Assembly: GCA_902528485.1 (NCBI GenBank)
Contig: CABZTA010000009.1
Span: forward strand, 1-32,911
Direction of reading: 5' to 3'
DNA length: 32,911 nt
From: an uncultured SAR86 cluster bacterium
GTDB lineage: Bacteria; Pseudomonadota; Gammaproteobacteria; Magnimaribacterales; AG-339-G14
Within the stretch, counting starts at the first letter, position 1; each line of letters starts with the position of its first letter. Below the pieces are notes generated by a model, which saw nothing but the letters and a program-made list of their open reading frames with translations, ran no database searches and was not told the DNA's origin. Both the position numbers and the translations under genes were made by a program. This document shows positions 8,617-21,119 of this stretch, in pieces.

Positions 8617-10929
8617 ATGATTAGAAAAATAATAATTTTATTTTTTTTCACACAATTATCAGCGGAAATAGTAATTGATGGAAAATTAGATGAAATTGAG
8701 TGGAATTCTGCAGGCGTTATTGATACTTTTTTCGTTACTGAACCCTTAACTTATGCTACTCCAGAGGTTGAAACTGAGGTTTTATATTTTGCTAATGAAG
8801 ATGGCATATATTTTGGGTTTAAAAATTATCAACAACCGATTGAGAATCAAACTACTTTGTTTCATAAAAGAGATGTTATGGATGCATCTGCAGATAGAGC
8901 CTTCTTAGCAATAGATTTCAACGGAAACGGTATAAGAGCCTACAGCTTTGCAGTATCTTTGGGTGGATCAATCGGAGATGCTGTTTGGGCTAATGAAAAT
9001 CAATTTTCATCAGACTGGGATGCAATTTGGTTTGCTAAAACTTCTCAAACTGAAGATGCTTGGTTTGCTGAATTCTTGATCCCTTGGGATGTTGCTCCAT
9101 TGGAAACTTCCGATAAAGAATTTATTGAAATAAATGTTAGGACATCTAGAGGTTATTTTTTTAAAAATGAATGGCATGGTTACCCCAAAATTAATTGGAC
9201 AGATACAAAATTTATCTCAAGATTTCACCCTATAAAAATTAGAAATTTTGCTAAAGACTCTAATTCGCAAGTAGATTACTTTCCTTACATTTCTATTTCT
9301 CAGGAAGAGGTGAGTGGAAAACAGGAGAATAAAATTGGTGGAGAAATATTTTGGGCAATAGATTCAGAAAAAAGGTTAGATGTCACTTTAAATCCTGATT
9401 TTGGTCAAGTGGAAAGTGACGATGTGATTGTCAGTTTTGATGCAATTGAGACTTTTTATGAAGATAAACGACCTTTTTTTACTGAAAACCAGGACCTTTT
9501 TCAAATAAGAGGTCGAACTTCTTTTTTAATAAATACAAGAAGGATTGGTGCTCGACCAGACTATAATTGTTCTTCAGAAATAGATGAGTCAGACTGTAGC
9601 CTTCAAAGAAAAACCTACAGTGAAATAGATTTGGCCTTGAGATATACCCAGACTGAGGCAGATGACGAATTTGGAATTTTTTCAGCCTTTGAAAGGGACG
9701 GTAAATATTATAAAGGAAGAAATTTCCAGTCTATTAGGTACAGAAAAAGTTTAGATGATCTCCGCATTGGATATCTATTAACTTATGTTGACCGTCCAAC
9801 TATAACTAGATCTGCTCAAGTGCACACAATGGATTTTGATTACTCTTTCAATGAATCAAGTAGATTCTCAGGGACTCTAAGTTATTCAAATATTGATTCT
9901 GACTCAACTACGACAGAGGGAGTAGCTCTCAGAGGAAGGGTGGCAAGAAACTTTACAGAAAAGTTTTCCGCTCTTTGGGGTTTTGGTATTTATGATGAAG
10001 GCTATGACATGAATGATATGGGTTACTTAGATATGAGAAATTTTGCTGAAACAGGAATTACAGCTGTTTACAAAGAAACCAATTTCTCAGAAAGTTCTTT
10101 AATTAGAAGTCTTACATTAGATTTGAACAGTGGGCATCAACGAAGCATAACTGGAATAAATGGCGGAGCGATGGCATGGATATCTCTAAATTTGGATTTA
10201 AAAGATTTTTCTTCAATTGATATTTTCTGTGAGTGCATTCTGTCACCTGGAAAAGATTTTGTTGAAACAAGAAATTATTCAGATTCCCCTTATATAAGGA
10301 GACTTGGAGGATACTCATTGAGTATGAGATATTCAGCACCAAAACAGAAAATTTTCATACCATTTATAAAAATTGAAAGTTCATCTGGAGGCTACAAATT
10401 TGATAATCCCTTAAACTCTAAAAGAGGAGAGGGTTGGGGTTTTAATATTGGAGCAATAGTTAAGCCTTCTCAAGATCTGGACCTAAATCTTGCTCTCATT
10501 AGATATGATGAATACGAAAATTGGGTCAAATATGAATTTGATAATGTGTTTGGTTATTATAAAAAGAAGAAACTATCATCATCCTTATCTTTGGGTTGGA
10601 TAAAAGATAATATTCATGAGTTAAGAATAAAAGCTCAATTTTATTCTCTAACTGCCGACGATCCAGATCCCTACTATGTCAGCACTGATGGGAAGATGAT
10701 TGATTATGATGGATCTCTTAATCCATTTGAATTAAGTCAGGTCGCTTTCCAAGTAAGGTATAGGTATGAACTGTCTCCTTTATCTAATTTTTATGCAGTT
10801 TATACAAGAGGCGGATATTATTATGATAATGATGATAATGATATGAGATCTTTTGGGGATTTATATTCAACAGGATGGAATACTACTTACTCTGATCAAT
10901 TTATACTGAAACTAAGATATAAATTTTAA
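8617..10929 (+). CDS. DUF5916 protein with CBM9-like N-terminal domain, copy 2
   Basis: The 770-residue paralogue of the upstream gene starts with a short signal peptide (MIRKIIILFFFTQLSA, cut before E17). The CBM9-like domain (about 17-215) keeps FLIPWDVAP, and the DUF5916 region keeps NPDFGQVESDDV and EDKRPFFTENQ. The chain ends in phenylalanine (...LKLRYKF), the usual last residue of outer-membrane barrels recognised by the Bam complex, which supports an outer-membrane location. Differences from copy 1 cluster in presumed loops, for example the DNDDND stretch near the C-terminus. Copies of similar length and order suggest an old tandem duplication with divergent binding surfaces. The last 4 bp overlap the convergent PP0621-like gene. 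Confidence 0.9.
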   Translation: MIRKIIILFFFTQLSAEIVIDGKLDEIEWNSAGVIDTFFVTEPLTYATPEVETEVLYFANEDGIYFGFKNYQQPIENQTTLFHKRDVMDASADRAFLAIDFNGNGIRAYSFAVSLGGSIGDAVWANENQFSSDWDAIWFAKTSQTEDAWFAEFLIPWDVAPLETSDKEFIEINVRTSRGYFFKNEWHGYPKINWTDTKFISRFHPIKIRNFAKDSNSQVDYFPYISISQEEVSGKQENKIGGEIFWAIDSEKRLDVTLNPDFGQVESDDVIVSFDAIETFYEDKRPFFTENQDLFQIRGRTSFLINTRRIGARPDYNCSSEIDESDCSLQRKTYSEIDLALRYTQTEADDEFGIFSAFERDGKYYKGRNFQSIRYRKSLDDLRIGYLLTYVDRPTITRSAQVHTMDFDYSFNESSRFSGTLSYSNIDSDSTTTEGVALRGRVARNFTEKFSALWGFGIYDEGYDMNDMGYLDMRNFAETGITAVYKETNFSESSLIRSLTLDLNSGHQRSITGINGGAMAWISLNLDLKDFSSIDIFCECILSPGKDFVETRNYSDSPYIRRLGGYSLSMRYSAPKQKIFIPFIKIESSSGGYKFDNPLNSKRGEGWGFNIGAIVKPSQDLDLNLALIRYDEYENWVKYEFDNVFGYYKKKKLSSSLSLGWIKDNIHELRIKAQFYSLTADDPDPYYVSTDGKMIDYDGSLNPFELSQVAFQVRYRYELSPLSNFYAVYTRGGYYYDNDDNDMRSFGDLYSTGWNTTYSDQFILKLRYKF

Positions 10930-11114
10930 TGATCTTTACAGATCCAACCCCTTGATGTTTTCCTTGCCTCAAACATGGGAAAGTAAACATCACATTCTAT
11001 ACATTTGACCATGCTCGATTGATCTTCACTAATATCAACTGAACTTTCTCCTAAAAGACGAGCTAGACCTACAATTATCCCGATAAAGATTAAAACTGAA
11101 ATTAATATAGCCAT
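10926..11114 (-). CDS. PP0621-like small membrane zinc-ribbon protein
   Basis: This 62-residue protein has one N-terminal membrane segment (about 3-21) and a C-terminal ribbon with C38, C41, C59 and H62 spaced as zinc ligands, including the terminal GWICKDH. This layout matches the PP0621 family of unknown function in gammaproteobacteria. Its ATG overlaps the bamD stop in a TAATG arrangement, so it is translated with bamD. Its 3' end overlaps the stop of DUF5916 copy 2 by 4 bp. The metal role is inferred from the ligand pattern. Confidence 0.82.
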   Translation of the reverse strand: MAILISVLIFIGIIVGLARLLGESSVDISEDQSSMVKCIECDVYFPMFEARKTSRGWICKDH

Positions 11115-11887
11115 TAGGATTTAATTTTTTCTTCTTTGAAAGCTTTGAGCAAATCCTCAGTTATGTTTGCTAGATCTGATTGATTTAGTTCTCTATATGC
11201 TTGAATTTTTATCTCCAGAGCTTGCTCAACTTGGGAGCTATTTGGCAGATGCTCTATCACGTAATTAGCTCTATTTAATGCTGCAACATAAGCTTTTCTT
11301 TCTATATAAAAAGTTGCAACATAAATTTCTTTTTTTGCAACTAGGTTTCTTAAGAAAACCATACGTTGTCTTGCTTGATCCGCATAATCGCTATCTGGAA
11401 ATCTAAGTAAAAAGTCACTTAGGTCAGAGAAAGATTTTTTTGCTTGATTTAGATCTCTCTTTGAGGCGGCATCTTCAAGAATCATATTTGGATTAAAAAT
11501 TGACATATCCGCAGTGTAGCCAGACATTCCTTTTAAATAGTAAGCATAATCAACGTTGGGATGATTAGGGTGCAAACTTATGAATCTATCAGCAGCAGAA
11601 ATGGCAGCATCATAGTTTGACGATTTAAAGTAAGCATAAATTAATTCGGATTGGGCTTGAGTCGCAAATCGTCCAAAAGGATATCTAGCCTCAAGCATTT
11701 CTAAGCTCATAGCGGCAGCGGCAAAATTACCTGATCTCAATCTATTTTGAGCTTGATCAAATAGTTCTTTTTCAAGCAGAACTCTTTCAAATGTTTCATC
11801 TTTATTTGCACAAGAAGAAGATAAGCTCATCAAGATCAGTAAAAAAAGCAGATTAAAGATAAAATAGTACTTGTTACTAGACAACAT
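11114..11887 (-). CDS. bamD: Outer membrane protein assembly factor BamD
   Basis: BamD is the essential lipoprotein of the Bam complex that inserts beta-barrel proteins into the outer membrane. The 257 residues (E. coli about 245) begin with a signal peptide ending LSSSC, in which Cys26 should be lipidated. Helical TPR-like repeats follow, with YPFG (about 70) and the later LLRFPDSDYADQAR block, both typical of BamD. Position -3 of the lipobox is serine rather than leucine, a minor variant. The gene is divergent from rluD across 33 bp, an arrangement common in gammaproteobacteria, and overlaps the downstream small gene by one base. Likely clients include the two neighbouring DUF5916 proteins. 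Confidence 0.93.
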   Translation of the reverse strand: MLSSNKYYFIFNLLFLLILMSLSSSCANKDETFERVLLEKELFDQAQNRLRSGNFAAAAMSLEMLEARYPFGRFATQAQSELIYAYFKSSNYDAAISAADRFISLHPNHPNVDYAYYLKGMSGYTADMSIFNPNMILEDAASKRDLNQAKKSFSDLSDFLLRFPDSDYADQARQRMVFLRNLVAKKEIYVATFYIERKAYVAALNRANYVIEHLPNSSQVEQALEIKIQAYRELNQSDLANITEDLLKAFKEEKIKS

Positions 11888-11920
11888 TCGTTAATTCTAT
11901 CTGTTTAAAGGTTAAAAAAC

Positions 11921-12880
11921 ATGCCAAAAAAAATTTCCATTAATTTCGAGGTTGATGCTGAAGATTCAGGAAAAAGGATAGATGTAATAATTTCCAAAAA
12001 ATTTCCAGAGTTCTCAAGAATGCAAATCAAAAAGTTCATAGAACTAGATTTCTTATCCATTGATTGTAAAAAAATATCTAAGGTCAGTGAGAAGGTTCAA
12101 GTAGGCAGTAAAGTTAGTTTATCTGGTCAAATTGATATAGAAGTTGAAAATCTACCTCAAAATATTGAGATTGAAATAAGTAAAGAAACAAAGGACTTCA
12201 TAGTAATAAATAAAGCTCCGGGGATAGTTGTGCATCCTGGTTCAGGAAACAAGTCTGGAACTATTCTCAATAGTTTACTGTTTAATTTTCCAGAGCTCGC
12301 AGATTTGCCACGAGCTGGGATAATCCACCGTTTAGATAAAGATACTTCTGGACTTATGGTTATCGCAAGAAATGAAAGAGCCTATAAACACTTATCAGAT
12401 CAAATATCCTCTAGGACTGTCAAAAGGGGATATGATCTCATCGTGATTGGCAGAACACTTAGAGCAGGAACTTTAGAATTCCCTATTGGAAGGCATCGCA
12501 CAGTAAGAACAAAACAATCGGTGACAGAAAAAGGAAAAGAAGCAATTACTAAATTCAAGGTATTAGAATTTTTGGGTTTTTATACTTATATCCGAGCTTA
12601 TCTAGGAACAGGGAGGACTCATCAGATTAGAGTACATTTCAGTCACATTAAACATCCTTTGGTTGGAGACAAAACTTATGGAACTAGTCAAAGGTTTGCA
12701 AAAAATACCTCAGATGATTTGAAAGATTTTATTATCAAGTTTCCTAGACAGGCACTACATGCTACAGAACTCTCCTTCATAGATCCCTCAACTAATGAAA
12801 CGGTTAATTTTCAGAGCAAAATTCCGAAGGATTTTCAAAATTTATTGGATCGCCTAAAAACCAATGAAAACTTGACTTAA
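11921..12880 (+). CDS. rluD: 23S rRNA pseudouridine synthase RluD
   Basis: RluD makes pseudouridines at 1911, 1915 and 1917 of 23S rRNA helix 69. The 319-residue chain has an N-terminal S4 RNA-binding domain (about 15-75) and the RluA-type catalytic domain with IIHRLDKDTSGL. The catalytic aspartate is D139, the same number as in E. coli RluD. The conserved VVHPGSGN, GTGRTHQIRVH and HPLVGDKTYG blocks are present. Its pairing with the divergent bamD supports RluD over RluA or RluC. The short divergent gap should contain both promoters, but I see no clear hexamers. Confidence 0.95.
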   Translation: MPKKISINFEVDAEDSGKRIDVIISKKFPEFSRMQIKKFIELDFLSIDCKKISKVSEKVQVGSKVSLSGQIDIEVENLPQNIEIEISKETKDFIVINKAPGIVVHPGSGNKSGTILNSLLFNFPELADLPRAGIIHRLDKDTSGLMVIARNERAYKHLSDQISSRTVKRGYDLIVIGRTLRAGTLEFPIGRHRTVRTKQSVTEKGKEAITKFKVLEFLGFYTYIRAYLGTGRTHQIRVHFSHIKHPLVGDKTYGTSQRFAKNTSDDLKDFIIKFPRQALHATELSFIDPSTNETVNFQSKIPKDFQNLLDRLKTNENLT

Positions 12881-12928
12881 AGCCTTCTAGTGTCACAATT
12901 CGAATCTTTTTAAAACTGTTTAATAATT

Positions 12929-14662
12929 ATGAAGAAAGAATCAGGTGGTTCGGCGCTTATCAGAGCCTTAGCAGATGAAAACGTTGACCTTCTCTTTGGA
13001 TATCCTGGAGGAGCTGCTCTACATATTTATGATGCAATCTATCAACAGGATAAAGTTCAGCATATTCTAGTCAGACATGAACAAGCAGCTGTGCATGCTG
13101 CTGATGGATATGCCAGAGCTACCGGAAGAGTTGGAACTGTTCTTGTAACTTCTGGCCCAGGCGCAACAAATGCAATTACTGGTATTGCAACTGCTTATAT
13201 GGACTCTATCCCGCTAGTGGTAATTTCAGGTCAGGTTGCAAGTCATCTAATAGGAACAGATGCCTTTCAAGAGACAGATATGTTGGGAATATCTCGACCT
13301 ATCGTCAAACATAGTTTTCTTATTCAAAGCCCAGAAGAGATACCAGAAGTTGTCAAAAAAGCTTTTATTATTGCAAAAACAGGAAAGCCAGGACCTGTTG
13401 TGATTGATGTTCCAAAAGATATGACAGATCCGAATCATCTTTTTGACTATCAGTATCCTAAAGAAATAAAAATGAGATCTTATTCAGCTCCTTCTAAGGT
13501 AAAAGAAAACCATATAGAAGAGGCAGTTTCATTATTAGAGAATGCAAAAAAGCCTGTTTTATATGCTGGCGGTGGGATCATTCAAGGCAATGCATCTGAG
13601 GAACTAATGAAGTTAGCGAATATCATGAATGCTCCTGTTACAAATACATTAATGGGTTTGGGGGCTTTTCCTGCTAGTCATAATAACTTTATTGGAATGT
13701 TAGGGATGCATGGAACCTATGAAGCTAATATGGCAATGCATGAATCTGATTTGATTTTTGCATTGGGCTCAAGGTTTGATGACAGAACAACTAACAATCC
13801 TCAAAAATACTCATTAAATGCCAAAAAAATACACTTAGATTGTGATTATGGATCCATTGAAAAAATTATAAATGTTGATGTATCTTTAAATGGCGATGCT
13901 AAAAAGATTTTAAATCAAATACTCAAGAAAATAGATCCTAAAAATATTGATAAAGCATCAATAGAACTTTGGAATAAGGAAATCCAAAACTGGAGAGAAA
14001 CTCATGGTCTCAATCATGATCTTTTAGATAAAAAATTTCATCAGAAGCAAATCCTACCCCAACAGGTAATACAGTCGCTTTATAAGTCTACCAACGGCAA
14101 AGCATTTATAACCTCTGATGTAGGCCAGCATCAAATGTTTGCAGCTCAATATTACAAATTTGATGAACCAAGAAAATGGATCAATTCAGGCGGTCTTGGA
14201 ACAATGGGATTTGGTCTACCTTCTGCTATGGGAGTTAAATTTGCTTACCCTGACGAAGATGTTGTTTGTGTGACTGGTGAAGGCAGTATCCAAATGTGTA
14301 TTCAAGAGCTATCTACTTGTATGCAATATGGATTGCCTGTGAAAATAATTAATCTCAATAACAGAGCTTTAGGAATGGTAAAGCAGTGGCAGGATATGCA
14401 ATACGGAGGAAGGTATTCAAGTATTCTCTATGAGGATTCCTTACCCGACTTCGTTAAATTAGCAGAATCTTATGGGCATGTAGGTATGAAGGTAGAGGAT
14501 ATCAGCGAGCTAGAAGAGAGAATGGACGAATGTATTTCCATGAAAGATAAGCTTGTATTTATGGATGTATATGTTGATCCAGAAGAACATGTATACCCTA
14601 TGCTTGAAGCCGGAGGGAATATGTCTGAAATGAGAGTTAGTAAAACTAAAAAGACTTTTTAA
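12929..14662 (+). CDS. ilvI: Acetolactate synthase large (catalytic) subunit
   Basis: This subunit condenses pyruvate with pyruvate or 2-oxobutyrate, the first common step of valine and isoleucine synthesis, using thiamine diphosphate, FAD and Mg. The 577 residues show the three-domain fold: YPGGAALHIYDA (25-36), catalytic Glu51 in RHEQAAVHAADGYAR, the central FAD domain, and the C-terminal ThDP domain with NLNNRALGMVKQWQ. The ThDP metal motif reads GEGS (450-453, E451) rather than the usual GDGS. The symbol is chosen because the small subunit of IlvH type follows one base after the stop; ilvB is an alternative name. No leader peptide or attenuator hairpin is seen in the 48 bp upstream. Confidence 0.96.
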   Translation: MKKESGGSALIRALADENVDLLFGYPGGAALHIYDAIYQQDKVQHILVRHEQAAVHAADGYARATGRVGTVLVTSGPGATNAITGIATAYMDSIPLVVISGQVASHLIGTDAFQETDMLGISRPIVKHSFLIQSPEEIPEVVKKAFIIAKTGKPGPVVIDVPKDMTDPNHLFDYQYPKEIKMRSYSAPSKVKENHIEEAVSLLENAKKPVLYAGGGIIQGNASEELMKLANIMNAPVTNTLMGLGAFPASHNNFIGMLGMHGTYEANMAMHESDLIFALGSRFDDRTTNNPQKYSLNAKKIHLDCDYGSIEKIINVDVSLNGDAKKILNQILKKIDPKNIDKASIELWNKEIQNWRETHGLNHDLLDKKFHQKQILPQQVIQSLYKSTNGKAFITSDVGQHQMFAAQYYKFDEPRKWINSGGLGTMGFGLPSAMGVKFAYPDEDVVCVTGEGSIQMCIQELSTCMQYGLPVKIINLNNRALGMVKQWQDMQYGGRYSSILYEDSLPDFVKLAESYGHVGMKVEDISELEERMDECISMKDKLVFMDVYVDPEEHVYPMLEAGGNMSEMRVSKTKKTF

Positions 14663-14663
14663 A

Positions 14664-15176
14664 ATGAGTCACATATCAATCTTAATGGAAAACCAACCAG
14701 GAGCTCTTTCCAGGGTCGTGGGTTTATTTTCTCAGAGAGGATACAACATAGACTCTTTATCTGTTGCTCCTACAAACGATTCATCTTTATCTAGGCTTAC
14801 GATGGTTGTTAAAGAAGAAGAAAGCGTAATTTCTCAAATACTCAAACAACTAAATAAAGTTATTGATGTTGTTGAAGTGCAAAATCTGTCTGACGTTGAA
14901 TCTGTCTCACTGGAGATTGCTATTGTTAAGTTAAAAATTACTGAGGAAGAAGCAAAAAAAATCATTGATAATGCCTTCCCTATTATAGGAGAAATTATTA
15001 ATCATAAAGATGAATTTGTAATGATCAAAGTTACTGGTTCCAATCATGAAGTTGATGATTTTCTTCTATCTTTAAATAAGCAAAATTTTTTAGAAGTTAC
15101 TAGATCAGGTTTACTTGGAATGGGGACAGGGGAAAACTTTCTCATTTCAGAAAGTGAAACTACAATTGAGTATTAG
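14664..15176 (+). CDS. ilvH: Acetolactate synthase small (regulatory) subunit
   Basis: The 170-residue regulatory partner of the large subunit. An N-terminal ACT domain (about 2-75) starts with the valine-binding type ISILMENQPGALSRVVGLF and contains GYNIDSL (27-33). The C-terminal domain has the family IVKLKI...GEIINHK and VTRSGLLGMG blocks. It separates from ilvI by one base, so the subunits are made together. The full ACT domain implies that valine feedback control is retained (inference). Confidence 0.97.
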   Translation: MSHISILMENQPGALSRVVGLFSQRGYNIDSLSVAPTNDSSLSRLTMVVKEEESVISQILKQLNKVIDVVEVQNLSDVESVSLEIAIVKLKITEEEAKKIIDNAFPIIGEIINHKDEFVMIKVTGSNHEVDDFLLSLNKQNFLEVTRSGLLGMGTGENFLISESETTIEY

Positions 15177-17741
<2,565 letters not shown>

Positions 17742-17745
<4 letters not shown>

Positions 17746-19382
17746 ATCCTCAGCACAAAACAGGATCTATTGTCTTTGCGTTGGCACTGGTTCTGATTGG
17801 TTTGAATTATTTAGGTCCTGTAATTGTTCTAAATAACTTTATTTTTATTGGACTAAATAGTGCGGGAGCTTTTATAAATCAATCAGCTATCACTTTTCTT
17901 ACCGAATTTGGTAACGCAGCCGTACTGATGATTGCATCTTTAATCCCAATATATTACTCAAGAAAATTTTTCAGGTTAATCATCTCATCTACACTTATTG
18001 GAATCTTGCTCTCAAGGGGGTTAAAAATTTTACTGGATATTCCAAGACCTGGGGCAATCTTAGCAAGAGAAGAATTTTTTGTTGTTGAGCCTCTTTTGAC
18101 CTCTCAATCCGTGCCTTCTGGACACGCATTTAGTCTCTTTTTATTTTTCTCTTGTTTGGTTGTCTCAGGCATGATTAAAAAAAATTATTTTGTACTGTTA
18201 ATTTTCGCCTTTTCACTTATTGCTTTTACAAGGATATTAGTTGGGGCTCACTGGCCAATGGATATTCTGATCGGGGCTTCTTTGGGTTTTAGTTTGCCTT
18301 TACTCTTAGCTTCATTGGCAGATAGATCGTCAAAAATTTTGGATACTTTATATTCGGTATTTTTCATTATTTTATTAAGCATCGCGCTTTACACACTAAT
18401 CATTGGCAATTTTTCTACCTATGATTTTGCAAATGAAATCGGTTGGTTATACATTCTTATTTTCTTGAGTCCCCTTTTATTTCTTAATTTACTGAAGATA
18501 GAGAACATTTTTAGTATTGCTTTAGACTATTTCACCAAAATAAAGGTATTTCAGAGTAATTTATTTAAAATCTTTATGCCTTTGCTTATTTCTTCCACAT
18601 TCATATATTTAATCTATCAATATGGATCTTTAGGTTCCTTTCTTTTCATGACAGAAAATTTGGATTTTCTCCTAGTGTCCGTTGCATTAGGTCTTTTGGT
18701 TTTAAGCCTATTGATAAGGGCTGCTCGAATTAGAAGATTTTTTAAAAAGGAAACAAAGAGTCTAGGAGTTATTCGAATCACTTTCTTGCATAACTTTTTA
18801 AATAATTTCTTACCTATGCGAATTGGAGAATTTTCTTTTCCTTTGCTTTTGAGAGAATCTTATGGGATCGATAATAAGATATCCCTCAGGGCACTTTTTA
18901 TTTTCAGGATCACAGATCTTCTATCAATCATTTTTTTGTCTTTATTTGTCTTTCTTAGTTTCTACTATTCTTTAATGCTTAATTTTTTAATTTTAGTTAC
19001 TTGGTACTTGGGAGTAAGCTATTTATTGCAAGAAAGAGATATTAAAAAAAATCTTTTTGAAAAAATTGAAATTTTGATTTTGTCTTTGTTAGCTTGGTGC
19101 ATAAAAATATTGGCACTCACTTATCTTCTGTTATCTTTGATTTCAGCAAGCTTAGAAAGTTCTTTCGTTGCCGTTATTTTTGGTGAATTAACATCAATCC
19201 TACCTATCCATGGCTTTGCAGGAACGGGGACATATGAGGGAGGCATAATATTTGGACTAAATTCTTTTGATAAAAATATTAATATCGATTCAATGATCAG
19301 TGCTTCTTTATTGGTCCACTTTACTGTTCTTTTATATAGTCTTATCCTTGCAATTGTTTCAACATTCATTAAGAAGACATGA
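17742..19382 (+). CDS. PAP2 phosphatase fused to LPG-synthase-type (AglD/MprF flippase-like) membrane domain
   Basis: The 546-residue polytopic protein joins two families. The N-terminal half is a complete PAP2 lipid phosphatase with K95...R102-P103, P125-S-G-H128, and R164...H170...D174. All catalytic residues are present. The C-terminal part (about 300-546) resembles the LPG_synthase_TM/UPF0104 membrane domain, with NNFLPMRIGEF and GFAGTGTYEGG. That domain occurs in MprF as the flippase part and in AglD-like proteins. A dephosphorylate-and-flip role for a lipid intermediate is therefore plausible but is inference. GTG start overlaps the previous stop by 4 bp, and ATGA joins the end to the GT2 gene. 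Confidence 0.82.
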
Positions 19383-20329
19383 AAACTTATTTAAGCATTG
19401 TTGTTCCTGTTTACAACGAGGAAGAAAATATAAAACCTCTCGTCGATGAAATTTATCAATCGATGGAATCTCTAGACAAAGAATGGGAATTACTCATTGT
19501 TGATGATTCAAGCAAAGATAATACTGGAGATATATGTGAATCAATTGCCAGAGTAAAAAAAGAAGTCAGGTACCTACAATTAGGAAGGAATTCAGGGCAA
19601 ACAGCTGCAATGCAAGCAGGTTTTGACCGCGTGCAAGGAAAATACATAGCAACTTTGGATGGAGACCTTCAAAACGATCCGAAGGATATTTTAAGACTCT
19701 TGAATAGGCTGAAAGAAGAAAAATTGGATTTAATTGTTGGATGGAGAAAAGACAGAAAAGATCCTTTTCTTAGAAGTCTCATATCAAAGATGGCAAATTC
19801 TTTAATTGGCTGGTCGACTGATATAAAACTCCATGATTACGGATGTAGCTTAAAGGTCTACAGAAATAAAACCCTCAAAGCAGTTCAATTGTTCGGTGAA
19901 ATGCATCGGTTAATTCCTGCTTGGATGAGTCTATATACAGATAAGGCAAGAATAAGCGAGGAGGTTGTAAATCATAGACCTAGAATTGCTGGCGAGAGTA
20001 AGTATGGGTTTGGAAGAATTGCGAGAGTACCTTTGGATTTATTTTCAATTATTTTTTTCCAAAGATTTTTATCTAAACCAGCACACTTTTTTGGTTTTCC
20101 TGGTTTAGTGTTTCTGGGTATTGGAATAATTATCTTATTTATATTAAGTGCCCAAAAAATAATGCTCGGCATAGACCTTGGCGATAGACCTTTATTTTAC
20201 GGCGGAATACTTTCTGTTGTGTTTGGAACCCAACTTTTAACAACCGGATTATTGGCTGAAGTGGTCGTTAGAATTTACTTTTCGAATAAAAACCGTCCTT
20301 ATGTAATAAGAAGGGATTCCGAGAATTAA
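19379..20329 (+). CDS. GT2 polyprenyl-phosphate glycosyltransferase (DPM1/ArnC/GtrB-like)
   Basis: This 316-residue GT2 enzyme begins with the nucleotide-sugar fold SIVVPVYNEEENI (5-17) and DDSSKDNT (41-48). The metal site is the DGD of TLDGDLQNDP, and the DYGCSLKVY acceptor block follows. Two C-terminal hydrophobic hairpin segments (about 232-255 and 265-295) anchor it in the inner membrane. This layout matches enzymes that load a sugar onto undecaprenyl or dolichyl phosphate. In context it probably supplies the lipid-linked donor for the GT39-type protein two genes upstream. Sugar identity cannot be judged. It overlaps the previous gene by ATGA. Confidence 0.88.
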   Translation: MKTYLSIVVPVYNEEENIKPLVDEIYQSMESLDKEWELLIVDDSSKDNTGDICESIARVKKEVRYLQLGRNSGQTAAMQAGFDRVQGKYIATLDGDLQNDPKDILRLLNRLKEEKLDLIVGWRKDRKDPFLRSLISKMANSLIGWSTDIKLHDYGCSLKVYRNKTLKAVQLFGEMHRLIPAWMSLYTDKARISEEVVNHRPRIAGESKYGFGRIARVPLDLFSIIFFQRFLSKPAHFFGFPGLVFLGIGIIILFILSAQKIMLGIDLGDRPLFYGGILSVVFGTQLLTTGLLAEVVVRIYFSNKNRPYVIRRDSEN

Positions 20330-20381
20330 TTTAACTTTATTTATTGATAATTGCTTGCTAAGGTTGCATTCCATTTCATAT

Positions 20382-20458
<77 letters not shown>

Positions 20459-20523
20459 AAATATCTATAAATCTTTTTCATTCAAAATTGATCTAATTAT
20501 TGCAGAACAGTAGAATTTCAATC

Positions 20524-21105
20524 ATGGCTTATACTTTGGAAATTGGACAAGACGCGCCAGATTTTAATCTTTTAGCAACTGACGAAAAATTTTATAGTCT
20601 TTCCAATTACGCATCTTATGAATTATTAGTCATTTCATTTACTTGCAATCATTGCCCTTACGTCATCGGATCTGATGAAGCTACTAGAATAAGTGCTGAA
20701 AAGTACTTAGGAAAAGGTATCAAATTTATTTGTATCAACTCTAATAGTCCTAATACTTATGAAGAGGATAGCTTTGAAAATATGCAAAATAGAATGAAGG
20801 AATTCAATTTTCCTTGGGATTATCTTTATGATTCAACACAAGAGATAGCGCAAACATTTGGAGCGTTGAAAACACCTCACTTTTTTTTATTCAATCAGAG
20901 TAGAGAGCTTATTTATACTGGCAGGTCAATAGATAATCCAAGAAATCCTTCCTTAGCTTCTCAGAACGATCTTGAAACTGCCATTGATGAACACTTAGGA
21001 AATAAAAAAATTACTATGCCTATTACCAATCCAATCGGTTGCAATATAAAATGGGATGGTAAAGATGCACATTGGATGCCTGCCGAGGCTTGTGATTTAA
21101 TATAA
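20524..21105 (+). CDS. Thioredoxin-fold (redoxin/AhpC-TSA-like) protein
   Basis: The 193-residue protein has a redoxin fold: IGQDAPDFNLL (7-17), the redox motif CNHC at 41-44 followed by PY, and TPHFFLF around the cis-proline. A C-terminal GCNIKW block marks the widespread 'thioredoxin family protein' group often found near peroxidase or enoyl-CoA enzymes. The start ATG at 20524 (MAYTLEIG) is chosen over an upstream TTG at 20500 because family N-termini begin there. No signal peptide is seen, so it should be cytoplasmic. It lies between tRNA-Ile and the crotonase gene, 14 bp before the latter. The exact substrate is unknown. Confidence 0.85.
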   Translation: MAYTLEIGQDAPDFNLLATDEKFYSLSNYASYELLVISFTCNHCPYVIGSDEATRISAEKYLGKGIKFICINSNSPNTYEEDSFENMQNRMKEFNFPWDYLYDSTQEIAQTFGALKTPHFFLFNQSRELIYTGRSIDNPRNPSLASQNDLETAIDEHLGNKKITMPITNPIGCNIKWDGKDAHWMPAEACDLI

Positions 21106-21119
21106 ATTTAGGAGAAATT

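Noticed and set aside
12881..12928. Leader peptide/attenuator before ilvI
   Set aside because: Only 48 bp are available, with no run of Val/Ile/Leu codons and no hairpin with a T-run.
20500..20523. Upstream TTG start for the thioredoxin-fold gene
   Set aside because: The added residues are not typical of the family, and the ATG at 20524 fits the usual N-terminus.
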